DNA from: an archaeon
Lineage (GTDB): Archaea; Thermoproteota; Nitrososphaeria; Nitrososphaerales; Nitrosopumilaceae
Direction of reading: 5' to 3'
Assembly: GCA_024276695.1 (NCBI GenBank)
Contig: JAJRWR010000020.1
Coordinates: 1-64,000, forward strand
DNA length: 64,000 nucleotides
The notes under the pieces were generated by a model. It was given only the letters and a program-made list of their open reading frames with translations, was not told where the DNA came from and did not search any database. Of this stretch, positions 20,622-29,421 are shown one piece after another. Made by a program: the position numbers and the translations under genes. The number at the start of each line of letters is the position of its first letter. Within the stretch, counting starts at the first letter, position 1.

Positions 20622-21433
20622 ATTTCTAAACTCATGTCGATTCCTTGAACTGAATTAGTAATGCTGCCAACTGAAATAATGTCTACCCCTGTCTGACCAT
20701 ACTTTGAGATATTTTTTGCACTTATTCCACCTGATGCCTCTAACATAACTTTATTTCTCAATTTTTCATTTTTCAGAACTTGGATTGTTTTTTTGATTTG
20801 AATCGGCGTGAAATTATCTAACATAATTATAGTGGCACCTTCTTTTGCAGCAAGAATTGCATCTGGTATGTTTTCAACCTCTACCTCGAATTTTTTGTAT
20901 TTTTTCTTTGCATTTTTAATCAAAGATACCAGTGAACCTCCAACTGCAATATGATTATCTTTAATCATGACCATTTCGTCTAATCGAAGTCTGTGCTTCT
21001 TTCCTCCTCCAGTTTCAACTGCTTCTTTGTCAAAGTATCTCAGGCCTGGAGCCGTTTTTCTTGTAGCGTACAATTTTGTTTTTTTTGGAATTTTTTTCAC
21101 AAGTTCATTTGTTTGAGTGGCAATTCCACTCATTCTTGTAAGGAGATTCAATGCTGTTCTTTCACATGTTAGTATACTTCTTGCATCTCCAGCGATGATC
21201 ATTATTGTTTGATTTGGTTTTATTTTAGAGCCATCATTTCTTAAAATCCTAACATTGCATCCTTTTAATTTGAAAATCTCTTTTGCATATGGTGCCCCTG
21301 CAATAATTGCATTCTCTCGAGAAATAATTTTAACTGAAATTTTCTTCTTTGGTAATAGTTTACTTGTAATGTCTCCTTTGCCGATATCTTCAGCAAGGAA
21401 TTGTGATAATTGTTTTTTTGAATTAAATGTCAA
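20618..21433 (-). CDS. nadC: Nicotinate-nucleotide pyrophosphorylase (quinolinate phosphoribosyltransferase)
   Basis: EDIGKGDITS, RTALNLLTRMSGIAT, ATRKTAPGLR, GGGKKHRLRLDEMVMIKDNH. Confidence 0.95.
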   Translation of the reverse strand: MTFNSKKQLSQFLAEDIGKGDITSKLLPKKKISVKIISRENAIIAGAPYAKEIFKLKGCNVRILRNDGSKIKPNQTIMIIAGDARSILTCERTALNLLTRMSGIATQTNELVKKIPKKTKLYATRKTAPGLRYFDKEAVETGGGKKHRLRLDEMVMIKDNHIAVGGSLVSLIKNAKKKYKKFEVEVENIPDAILAAKEGATIIMLDNFTPIQIKKTIQVLKNEKLRNKVMLEASGGISAKNISKYGQTGVDIISVGSITNSVQGIDMSLEI

Positions 21434-21468
21434 TATAATGATGAAATGTTAATGTAATTTTAAAGATT

Positions 21469-21657
21469 TTATGTTACTTTGATTGCGTATTTGCCTTTTG
21501 TAGTAATGCCTAAAGTTTTTGAAATTTCTGAATTTGTCGGATCAACTACTAGTACAACTCCATTCCAATCTGGTGTCAAGTCTGATGATTTACAATTTGG
21601 GCAAACTTTTAGAGTTGTTACATGTTTACATTTGCGACATGCCATTTCTCGTGCCAT
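21469..21657 (-). CDS. spt4: Transcription elongation factor Spt4 (RNAP subunit E'')
   Basis: CRKCKHVTTLKVCPNCKSSDLTPDWNGVVLVVDPTNSEI. Confidence 0.92.
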   Translation of the reverse strand: MAREMACRKCKHVTTLKVCPNCKSSDLTPDWNGVVLVVDPTNSEISKTLGITTKGKYAIKVT

Positions 21658-21658
21658 T

Positions 21659-22255
21659 CTAACTAGCCTCTACTTTTTCTTCCTTTGCTGGCTCTTCTTT
21701 GCCACCACTGGCTTTCTTAATTTCTTCTGCAATCCATTCATCTGCACCTAAGAATGGTTGTCTACATGTAATTCCGATCTTGCCCATTGCTGCAGCTTTT
21801 CCTAATGATACTGCAGTGATTCTTGCACGAAGTGTAGAACCAACTTTAAGTGTTCTTCCACTTTGATTTGCTAAGATCATTCCAGATTTGACATCACTCT
21901 TTAGATAGTCATCCATGACTTGTGATAAGTGAAGTAGTGCATCAGTTGGACCAATTCTTACAAATGCACCAAAGTCTGTAATGTCTACAATTTCACCTTG
22001 AACAATTTCTTGTAGTTTTGGATAAAATGTCAATGCTTCAAATTCGACTTTGTGAAATGTTCCGCCGTCTCCTGCAATCATCTTTCCCATTTCATCGACT
22101 TTGGCATCTAAAATCATAATGATATATCCTAAATCTGCATTAATCATACTCTCGTACTTTTCTTTGAGTATGTTCACTGCGGCTTTTTTGAGTGTGGTTC
22201 CAAATAAGCTTGGAGGAATTCTAACAACGTCAACTAGTGTAGATATAGAAAACAA
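21659..22255 (-). CDS. rpo7: RNA polymerase subunit Rpo7 (E')
   Basis: DVVRIPPSLFG, S1 domain GEIVDITDFGAFVRIGPTDALLHLSQVMDD. Confidence 0.93.
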   Translation of the reverse strand: MFSISTLVDVVRIPPSLFGTTLKKAAVNILKEKYESMINADLGYIIMILDAKVDEMGKMIAGDGGTFHKVEFEALTFYPKLQEIVQGEIVDITDFGAFVRIGPTDALLHLSQVMDDYLKSDVKSGMILANQSGRTLKVGSTLRARITAVSLGKAAAMGKIGITCRQPFLGADEWIAEEIKKASGGKEEPAKEEKVEAS

Positions 22256-22404
22256 ATGTACAGTTTTTCTCGAATTTCAATTTATGAATGTTTAGGTGTT
22301 TTTAGGCTTGAAAATCCAAAGATTTTTCTTATTTTTCAAATTAATGCCTATTTCTTTTGGTCTCTGACTTATGTTTAAATAATGTAAACTGACTTTTTGA
22401 CGCA

Positions 22405-23517
22405 ATGGTTGGAATCGATCAAGTTCTTGAAAAACTTAGTACTGTAATTGATCCTGATTTGAAAAAAGATATCGTATCTATGGGTATGATTAAAGATTTA
22501 GAACTAAACGATGGAAATCTCAAATTTACTTTAGAATTAACTACTCCTGCATGTCCTTTCAACGTTGAAATCGAAGACGATGTCAGGAAAGCAATTGCTG
22601 AACTAACTGAACTGAAAAATTTTGATATGAATGTGACTGCCAAAGTCATGGAGGGACGCTCCCTTGATGAGGATACTGGCATGGCATCTGTAAAAAACAT
22701 CATTGGTGTTGCTAGTGGAAAAGGAGGAGTAGGAAAATCAACTGTCTCACTAAATTTAGCATTGGCACTGTCTCAAACCGGAGCTAAAGTTGGATTACTG
22801 GATGCTGATATATACGGTCCTAGCATTCCATTAATGCTTGGAATGAAAGATGGATTCATGGAAGTTGAAGACAATAAACTTCAACCAGCAGACTCTAACG
22901 GATTAAAGGTTGTATCTTTTGGTTTCTTTGCAGACCAATCAAATCAGGCAGCAATTTATCGTGGTCCAATCATCTCTGGAATCTTGAAACAATTTCTAGT
23001 TGACACTAATTGGTCTGATCTAGATTATCTTATAGTGGATCTTCCACCTGGAACTGGTGACATCCCATTAACTCTTGCACAAACAATTCCAATTACAGGA
23101 ATACTGGTAGTTACTACTCCACAAGATGTTGCAAGTAATGTAGCAGTCAAAGCAGTTGCAATGTTTGAAAAACTAAACGTTCCAATTATTGGAGTTGTTG
23201 AAAACATGAGTCATTTTGTATGTCCAAACTGTGATGATAAACACTACATATTTGGTGAAGGTGGGGCAAAGAAAATCAGTGAACAATTTAACATGCCTTT
23301 CTTGGGTGAGATTCCACTAAACTCTGGAATCATGGCAGGCTCTGATTTAGGCAAACCCATCATGATTACCAATCCTGACTCTCCTAGTGCAGAAGCTTTT
23401 AGGACAAGTGCAAAAAACATTGCGGCACAATGTAGTATTATTGCAGCCAAACTACAACAGGAAATGGAATCTGAAAGTTCTAGCGAAGAACCTACACCTG
23501 AGGCAAGTACTAACTAG
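22405..23517 (+). CDS. Mrp/NBP35 family Fe-S scaffold ATPase with N-terminal MIP18 (DUF59) domain
   Basis: GVASGKGGVGKSTVSLNLA, DADIYGPSIPLMLG, ENMSHFVCPNCDD. Confidence 0.94.
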   Translation: MVGIDQVLEKLSTVIDPDLKKDIVSMGMIKDLELNDGNLKFTLELTTPACPFNVEIEDDVRKAIAELTELKNFDMNVTAKVMEGRSLDEDTGMASVKNIIGVASGKGGVGKSTVSLNLALALSQTGAKVGLLDADIYGPSIPLMLGMKDGFMEVEDNKLQPADSNGLKVVSFGFFADQSNQAAIYRGPIISGILKQFLVDTNWSDLDYLIVDLPPGTGDIPLTLAQTIPITGILVVTTPQDVASNVAVKAVAMFEKLNVPIIGVVENMSHFVCPNCDDKHYIFGEGGAKKISEQFNMPFLGEIPLNSGIMAGSDLGKPIMITNPDSPSAEAFRTSAKNIAAQCSIIAAKLQQEMESESSSEEPTPEASTN

Positions 23518-23525
23518 CGATTTCT

Positions 23526-24020
23526 GTGAAATTACCTGATTCCTTAAGAGACCAGTTGAAGACTCCCCTAGGAGTACTTTTACCTGAGAATCAGGCTGAT
23601 AAAATCAATATCCAAAAATATCTCTCAGAGAACTCGTACGTAATTACAGTTGGAGATAGAACCACTGAAAAGATGATTGACTTTGGTTTGATTCCCTCAT
23701 TGCAGATAATTGATGGTCAGGAAAAAAGAAAAAAACGAGAACCCCCAAAATTAGAAAATGTAACTGAATTGACTGTAGATAATCCCGCAGCAGAAATTAC
23801 ATCTCAAAGTATTGATATGATAAAAAAAGCATTCACCATGCAATCTCCAGTGCAACTTTTTGTTGATGGCGAGGAGGATCTTTTAGTGCTTCCAGTATGC
23901 ATTCATGCACCTGAAAATTCTGTAGTTTTGTATGGTCAACCCAATGAAGGATTAGTTATAGTGAAAATAACTTCCGAAATTAGAAATAAAGTACAAACAC
24001 TACTTGATTTAATGGAATAA
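23526..24020 (+). CDS. GTP-dependent dephospho-CoA kinase family (DUF359)
   Basis: VGDRTTEKMIDFGLIPSLQIIDGQEKR, TVDNPAAEIT, VDGEEDLLVLP, YGQPNEGLV. Confidence 0.88.
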   Translation: MKLPDSLRDQLKTPLGVLLPENQADKINIQKYLSENSYVITVGDRTTEKMIDFGLIPSLQIIDGQEKRKKREPPKLENVTELTVDNPAAEITSQSIDMIKKAFTMQSPVQLFVDGEEDLLVLPVCIHAPENSVVLYGQPNEGLVIVKITSEIRNKVQTLLDLME

Positions 24021-24021
24021 T

Positions 24022-24080
24022 TGGGGTGTGATGAGACGGTGGCTGTATGATTGATGATTACCCCACTATAACCTCTGACC
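24022..24080 (+). ncRNA. Candidate C/D-box sRNA
   Basis: GGGG stem, C box GTGATGA (24027-24033), possible D' CTGT (24042-24045), C' TTGATGA (24050-24056), D box CTGA (24074-24077), closing CCC. Confidence 0.5.
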
Positions 24081-24337
24081 CTATTAATTCATGATTTTGA
24101 AGAATGAAAATACGCCAATGATGTAACGAACATCGTTCATAAATAGAAATTTTTCCTATAATCCCCATGCAATGAAGCTTACTTTTGTTTAATGAGGGGA
24201 TAAAATCAGAACACACAAGAAAAGTATGTTCTAGACAGATTGATTCTTTTTTGATAAGATCAGCATCATACTCTCAATTTACAATTTAAATTATGAAAGA
24301 CTTGTGTGGTTAAACCTGCAACTAATTTACATAAATC

Positions 24338-24451
24338 ATGACTATCATTATATTTCGTATTTCTGAACGATTACCATACTATTGTAAACCAAATTTCCTA
24401 CAACAATTGACATCTCAAGATAAACATCGATTTCTTGACATGGAATTGTGA
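24338..24451 (+). CDS. Putative 37-aa ORF overlapping downstream start
   Basis: MTIIIFRISERLPYYCKPNFLQQLTSQDKHRFLDMEL; its TGA overlaps GTG start at 24448. Confidence 0.3.
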   Translation: MTIIIFRISERLPYYCKPNFLQQLTSQDKHRFLDMEL

Positions 24452-24825
24452 AACTTGATCCTGATTTGACGTTGCAAATTTTAGAAAAAGTTGGCATTTA
24501 CTCTAATCGTTTCTCTATACCTGAACCTCAGATTCTATTAACCACCAAAGAAGTACTAGATGCTCCAAAAGAGATGACTGAAGGTAGACGTACTTCTGCC
24601 TACAAGTATTACGGCGTATCCTATCTTCAACATAATTTAGTTTTCATCAATGTACGAAAAATACCTGATGAAAAGACACTTGAAAATACTATAGTCCATG
24701 AATTGATCCATATGCGATTCCCATACCTTGCTCATGGTAAAAGATTCAACAAATTAGTGCGACAAGGACTAAAAGGAAAGTCCTTTCCTCCATACAGAAA
24801 AAGAAGTAAGATCTCCACTATTTGA
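24448..24825 (+). CDS. SprT/M48-like zinc metallopeptidase domain protein
   Basis: VHELIHMRFPYLAHGKRFNKLV (HExxH-like plus distal H). Confidence 0.7.
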   Translation: MKLDPDLTLQILEKVGIYSNRFSIPEPQILLTTKEVLDAPKEMTEGRRTSAYKYYGVSYLQHNLVFINVRKIPDEKTLENTIVHELIHMRFPYLAHGKRFNKLVRQGLKGKSFPPYRKRSKISTI

Positions 24826-24861
24826 TTTATATTTCCCAGAATTGGGCAAGCAAAGTATCTT

Positions 24862-26901
24862 ATGGAAATTCCAGAAATTCTGCCATTTATTGCAGCAATT
24901 ACATCGTTTTTAGTTGCTGGTGGATTAGTATTTTGGATTATAAAACAACCTGCAGGAACCAAAGAAATGATGGATATCTCAAATGCCGTCAAAGAAGGTG
25001 CTGCAGCATTTCTAAAACGTGAAATGATGATTATCGTTCCAGTAGCTATCGCATTATCGTTAATCATTGGTATCTTTTTGACTCCGTCAAACGGAATTGC
25101 ATTTGCAGTAGGTGCAGCACTTTCTGCAGTTGCAGGAATCATCTCGTTAAAAATTACAGTAAAAGCAGCAGTTAGGGCTGCAAATCTGAGCAGTGAAGGT
25201 CTAGGAAAGACATTTGCTATGGCCTTTAGAGGCGGAGCTACTGTAGGGCTAGCAGTTCCAGCAATGGCACTAATTGCAATCACTGGTCTTTATCTAATTT
25301 ATCCAGATCCAATCACAATTGCCGGAGTTGGAATTGGAGCAAGTCTAATTGCATTGTTTATCAGGATTGGTGGCGGTATCTTTACAAAAGCAGCAGATAT
25401 GGGCGCCGACTTGGTAGGTAAAGTTGAGGTAAATATTCCAGAAGATGATCCTAGAAACCCTGCAACAATTGCAGACAATGTAGGTGACAATGTAGGTGAT
25501 GCAGCAGGAATGGGTTCTGATGTTTATGAATCATACATTGTTACAATACTTGCAGCATTACTAATTGCAGCATTAATCGGTGCACCAAACTTTTTCTTGT
25601 ATCCAATATTAATTGGTTCGTCAGGAATGATCGCATCAATTATCGGTGTTGTAATTGTTGGCTCAAAGGGAGTGAAAGATGTTATGAAGCCACTTAATCG
25701 TTCATTTTATGTTTCAGCTACAATTGCAATTGGATTGAATTATGTGTTCATCACTCAGTTTATCGGAGATTCTGTAACATCGTATGCTCTCTTTGGTTCA
25801 ACTATTATTGGCGTCATTCTTGTCCCAGTCATTCAGAAAATTACAGATCACTATACTAGTTACAAAAAAGGACCTGTAAAAGAAATTGCAGACTCTGCAA
25901 AATGGGGATATGCATCATTGACTTTAATGGGAATTATCAAAGGTATGCAATCTACTGGACCATTTATGATTGCATTAGTTGTTGCAATTATCATATCTTA
26001 CAGCATCGCATCTGGTGCAGCACCTGAAGGTGCAGACCCAGTACTTTATGGAATCTTTGGAACTGCTTTAACTGCAATGGCAATGTTGAGTTTAGCAGGA
26101 ATTGTTCTTAGTATCGATGCATTTGGCCCAATTGCTGATAATGCAGGTGGAATTGTTGAGATGACTGGAATGGGTGAAGAAAATCGCAAAGTTACTGATG
26201 AAATTGATGCAGTCGGAAATACTACAAAGGCTGTTACCAAAGGCTTTGCAATTGCAAGTGCTGCTTTAGCTGCCTTGGCAATGATTCAAGCATTCCAATT
26301 TGAGGCTGCTCATGTTTTCGCTGGTGTTTTAGAATTAGATTATAGTTTAACCAATCCTGCAATCATTGTTGGACTGTTAATCGGTGGTTTGATTCCGTTT
26401 ATCATTACAGGTCAATTAATAAATGGTGTTTCAAGAGCCGCAGGAAAAATGGTTGATGAAGTTAGAAGGCAATTCAAAGCAGACTCTGGTATTCTTAAAG
26501 GAACATCAAAACCTGATTATGCTAAATGTGTAGACATTGCAACTGTTGCATCAATTAAAGAACTATGGAAACCAGCTCTTGTTGCAATTATCTCTCCAAT
26601 CATTTTAGGAATCTTACTAGGTCCAACTGCAGTTGCAGGATTGTTAATGGGTGCAGTTATAACTGGAATTTTGCTAGCATACCACCTGGCAAACACTGGC
26701 GGTGCATGGGATAATGCAAAGAAACTAGTTGAGATGGAAGGAGAAAAAGGCTCTGAAATCCACAAAGTTGCAGTAGTAGGAGATATTATTGGTGATCCTT
26801 ACAAAGACACTGCTGGCCCTGCATTAAATACTGTCATTAAACTACTAAACACAATTGCAATCGTATTTGTATCTGCATTTGTTGCAATACTTGCTATCTA
26901 A
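24862..26901 (+). CDS. hppA: Membrane-bound H+-translocating pyrophosphatase
   Basis: GGGIFTKAADMGADLVGKVE, DDPRNPATIADNVGDNVGDAAGMGSD, GNTTKAVTKGFAI. Confidence 0.96.
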   Translation: MEIPEILPFIAAITSFLVAGGLVFWIIKQPAGTKEMMDISNAVKEGAAAFLKREMMIIVPVAIALSLIIGIFLTPSNGIAFAVGAALSAVAGIISLKITVKAAVRAANLSSEGLGKTFAMAFRGGATVGLAVPAMALIAITGLYLIYPDPITIAGVGIGASLIALFIRIGGGIFTKAADMGADLVGKVEVNIPEDDPRNPATIADNVGDNVGDAAGMGSDVYESYIVTILAALLIAALIGAPNFFLYPILIGSSGMIASIIGVVIVGSKGVKDVMKPLNRSFYVSATIAIGLNYVFITQFIGDSVTSYALFGSTIIGVILVPVIQKITDHYTSYKKGPVKEIADSAKWGYASLTLMGIIKGMQSTGPFMIALVVAIIISYSIASGAAPEGADPVLYGIFGTALTAMAMLSLAGIVLSIDAFGPIADNAGGIVEMTGMGEENRKVTDEIDAVGNTTKAVTKGFAIASAALAALAMIQAFQFEAAHVFAGVLELDYSLTNPAIIVGLLIGGLIPFIITGQLINGVSRAAGKMVDEVRRQFKADSGILKGTSKPDYAKCVDIATVASIKELWKPALVAIISPIILGILLGPTAVAGLLMGAVITGILLAYHLANTGGAWDNAKKLVEMEGEKGSEIHKVAVVGDIIGDPYKDTAGPALNTVIKLLNTIAIVFVSAFVAILAI

Positions 26902-27080
26902 TCTTCAACAATTAGTGTCATATCTAATTCATCAATTTGAGATTGAATTGCTTTTTGTAAAGTAACATTATGTGTGTCACAGAATTTGAAATAATTATCA
27001 GCTGTTTGGAAACATCCACAAATCCACTTTGTTTTCTTGTCCCCCTCAACAGTCCACTTTGAATATTTGTTTTCGGACAT
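26898..27080 (-). CDS. Small hypothetical protein
   Basis: 60 aa, WICGCFQT...FCDTH potential metal ligands. Confidence 0.6.
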   Translation of the reverse strand: MSENKYSKWTVEGDKKTKWICGCFQTADNYFKFCDTHNVTLQKAIQSQIDELDMTLIVED

Positions 27081-27139
27081 ACTAATCTTGTATTGGTTAA
27101 TCTAAAAAATATTTTCCTTGAGAAAAAGGAAAAAAATGT

Positions 27140-27397
27140 TTAAGGACAGCCTTCCATCTTTTGGATAAAGTAGCCTTTTTCCTTAATTGCTTGTTCAACA
27201 GGTTCTGGTGCTCCTTGTGAATGACAGAATTGACATTCATTTGTAGTCATTTCTGATTCTCCTTCACCGACGGATTGTAACCACTCTTTTCCATATGTGA
27301 TTGCTTTGTCGTGATCTTTTTCACCAGTAATTACATCAAAGTGCATAGTGTGACCGTCTGCTGCTTTGACATAAGTGTCGTATACGTGAATTTCCAT
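27140..27397 (-). CDS. DUF2024-like small protein
   Basis: MEIHVYDTYVKAADGHTMHFDVIT...ECQFCHSQ. Confidence 0.65.
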   Translation of the reverse strand: MEIHVYDTYVKAADGHTMHFDVITGEKDHDKAITYGKEWLQSVGEGESEMTTNECQFCHSQGAPEPVEQAIKEKGYFIQKMEGCP

Positions 27398-27445
27398 GAA
27401 TGTAATTAAAAAAAGGGATATTTAATTCAAAGATCACCAATATTT

Positions 27446-27835
27446 ATGAAACATTCAGTCATTGTAAAAATTCCACACTCATCAAACATACTTTTAGAAT
27501 TAGATGACTCTAATTCACCAAAAACTGTCAATGATTTTATTGAAAAATTACCGTTCACAGTTGAACTTAATGTTTGGGGTGATGAAATCTATACTTCAAA
27601 ATCTCCTATATCTCAACCAGAAGAAAATGCCAAATCTCTTGTAGACCTTTATGATGTTGCATACTGGCCAACTGGAAAAGCAATTTGCATGTTTTATGGT
27701 CCTACTCCAATTGGAAATCAAGAAGAAATTACCCCTGCATCTCCTGTTAATATCATAGGAAAGATTATGTCTCCCGATAAAACAATTCTAAATGACATTC
27801 ATAGTGAACGAGCAATATTTAGCTTGAAATCTTGA
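27446..27835 (+). CDS. Cyclophilin-like fold protein (PF04126-type)
   Basis: TVNDFIEKLPFTVELNVWGDEIY...VAYWPTGKAICMFYGPTPI. Confidence 0.75.
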   Translation: MKHSVIVKIPHSSNILLELDDSNSPKTVNDFIEKLPFTVELNVWGDEIYTSKSPISQPEENAKSLVDLYDVAYWPTGKAICMFYGPTPIGNQEEITPASPVNIIGKIMSPDKTILNDIHSERAIFSLKS

Positions 27836-27839
27836 ATTA

Positions 27840-28226
27840 TTATTCAATTGTAATTTCTATAATGTCAGAATCGAGAAAATATGCTCTAAAGTTTTTGTTG
27901 ATCCCAGAGTAAATTATCCATACTACTGGATTACTTTGCATGAATTTTTTATCTGTGTTTGATGGATATGCTTCTGAATTTGGGTGTGAGTGAAATATAC
28001 CTATCACATCCATCTTTTTCTTCTCTGCAATATCATACCCTTCAATTAACTGCTTGTTTGAAATTGTAAAGTTTACAGGTGACTTTTCAATATTTTCTGC
28101 TAGAAAAAGATCCAAGACTGTACTGTCTTTTCCAAACAGTAATGCACATGACTCATTAGGTTTTTGATTTTCTGAATACTCTGAAAGAATTTTTTTATTT
28201 GATTCTGATAATTTGATTTTCTGCAA
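27840..28226 (-). CDS. JAB/MPN (JAMM) domain putative metalloprotease
   Basis: ESCALLFG ... GIFHSHPNSEAYPSNTD (HxH-x10-D). Confidence 0.8.
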   Translation of the reverse strand: MQKIKLSESNKKILSEYSENQKPNESCALLFGKDSTVLDLFLAENIEKSPVNFTISNKQLIEGYDIAEKKKMDVIGIFHSHPNSEAYPSNTDKKFMQSNPVVWIIYSGINKNFRAYFLDSDIIEITIE

Positions 28227-28228
28227 AT

Positions 28229-29323
28229 CTATTCTACATTAACAGTTCCAATCATCCATGGATGTAAAATACAATAGTAATCATAACTTCCTGCATTTGC
28301 GAATGTAAATTCATACGTATCCCCTGCAGATAATATGTCTGAATCAAATACTCCATCAGCTCCACTATCTGGACTACCTGATGTTGCAGTATGCATTGTG
28401 TTATCTGCATTATCCCAAAGTATAGTAGTTCCAACTGAAATATTCAAAACTTCTGGGTCATAGAATATCTGTCCTTCTTCTGGAATTGCAGCTCCTCTAG
28501 GAATTGTAATTTTAGTTGGTTCTTTTGGTGCTTCAATCACTATTGTTGCAACCATCCAAGGATGAACAATGCACAAATATTCGTATTCACCAATTTCTAA
28601 ATCACTAGTATCTAATGTGTACACTTCACCTGGGTTAATCAAACTAGAATCAAATGTTTCCCCAAAGTCTACTGCGCTTGTTACTGTGTGTGCAGCTGTA
28701 TCTGCATTAGTCCATTCTATAACATATCCTTGCGGAACAATCGATACGTCTGGTTGATAATCTGGATTTCCTTCTTGAGCTGATTCTGCTAAAATTTCAA
28801 TTGCAAATATTGGCCCTGATGGCGTTAAATCTTCTTCTGGCTCTTCAATTCCTATTTGTTGAGGAATCATGTATGTGTCAGGAGATGCGAAAATTCCAAA
28901 TGATATCCACATGATAATACCTGTAGCAGCTGCCATTGAGACAATTGCTCCAATTGGTTTTACAACTGTAGGGTGTTTCATAGAAAGATATGCAATAATG
29001 ATTGCAGGGAATGCAATTCCCATTAAAATTCCCGCGATTGTAATTGTATAGTTTGATGTATTCATAGTCAAAGCAAACATTCCAAATCCTAATGCTATTG
29101 ATAAAATTACCAAAGTTGTTGCTTTAGCTCTATTGCTAGTTGAAATCCCTCCGTCTAAGATGCCTGCTGCTAGGAAGATTAATCCTACAAACATTGTAAG
29201 ACCAGTTAGAGCATGCATGCCATCAATGAATGTGTGAGCAATACCTGCATACGATAATGTAAGACCAGCTAATCCTATAGCTGTAAGTCCCATTCCTGGC
29301 ATCATGAGGTCCCAATTACTCAT
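28229..29323 (-). CDS. Multi-TM protein with two C-terminal cupredoxin domains
   Basis: N-terminal TM segments, then AAHTVTS...YLCIVHPWM and TMHTATS...YYCILHPWM. Confidence 0.85.
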   Translation of the reverse strand: MSNWDLMMPGMGLTAIGLAGLTLSYAGIAHTFIDGMHALTGLTMFVGLIFLAAGILDGGISTSNRAKATTLVILSIALGFGMFALTMNTSNYTITIAGILMGIAFPAIIIAYLSMKHPTVVKPIGAIVSMAAATGIIMWISFGIFASPDTYMIPQQIGIEEPEEDLTPSGPIFAIEILAESAQEGNPDYQPDVSIVPQGYVIEWTNADTAAHTVTSAVDFGETFDSSLINPGEVYTLDTSDLEIGEYEYLCIVHPWMVATIVIEAPKEPTKITIPRGAAIPEEGQIFYDPEVLNISVGTTILWDNADNTMHTATSGSPDSGADGVFDSDILSAGDTYEFTFANAGSYDYYCILHPWMIGTVNVE

Positions 29324-29378
29324 TTAAGATAGCTGATAGGATTAAGATACTTAATCCTTACGAAATACTAGTGATCTT

Positions 29379-29420
29379 ATGGACGAAGAAATTAAATGGC
29401 TTTGGAATAGGATAGAGTGA
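29379..29420 (+). CDS. Putative 13-aa leader ORF before ctaB
   Basis: MDEEIKWLWNRIE stop, 1 nt before TTG start at 29422. Confidence 0.25.
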   Translation: MDEEIKWLWNRIE

Positions 29421-29421
29421 A

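Noticed and set aside
24732-25283. 183-aa minus-strand ORF
   Set aside because: Antisense to metallopeptidase and hppA; composition typical of shadow ORFs.
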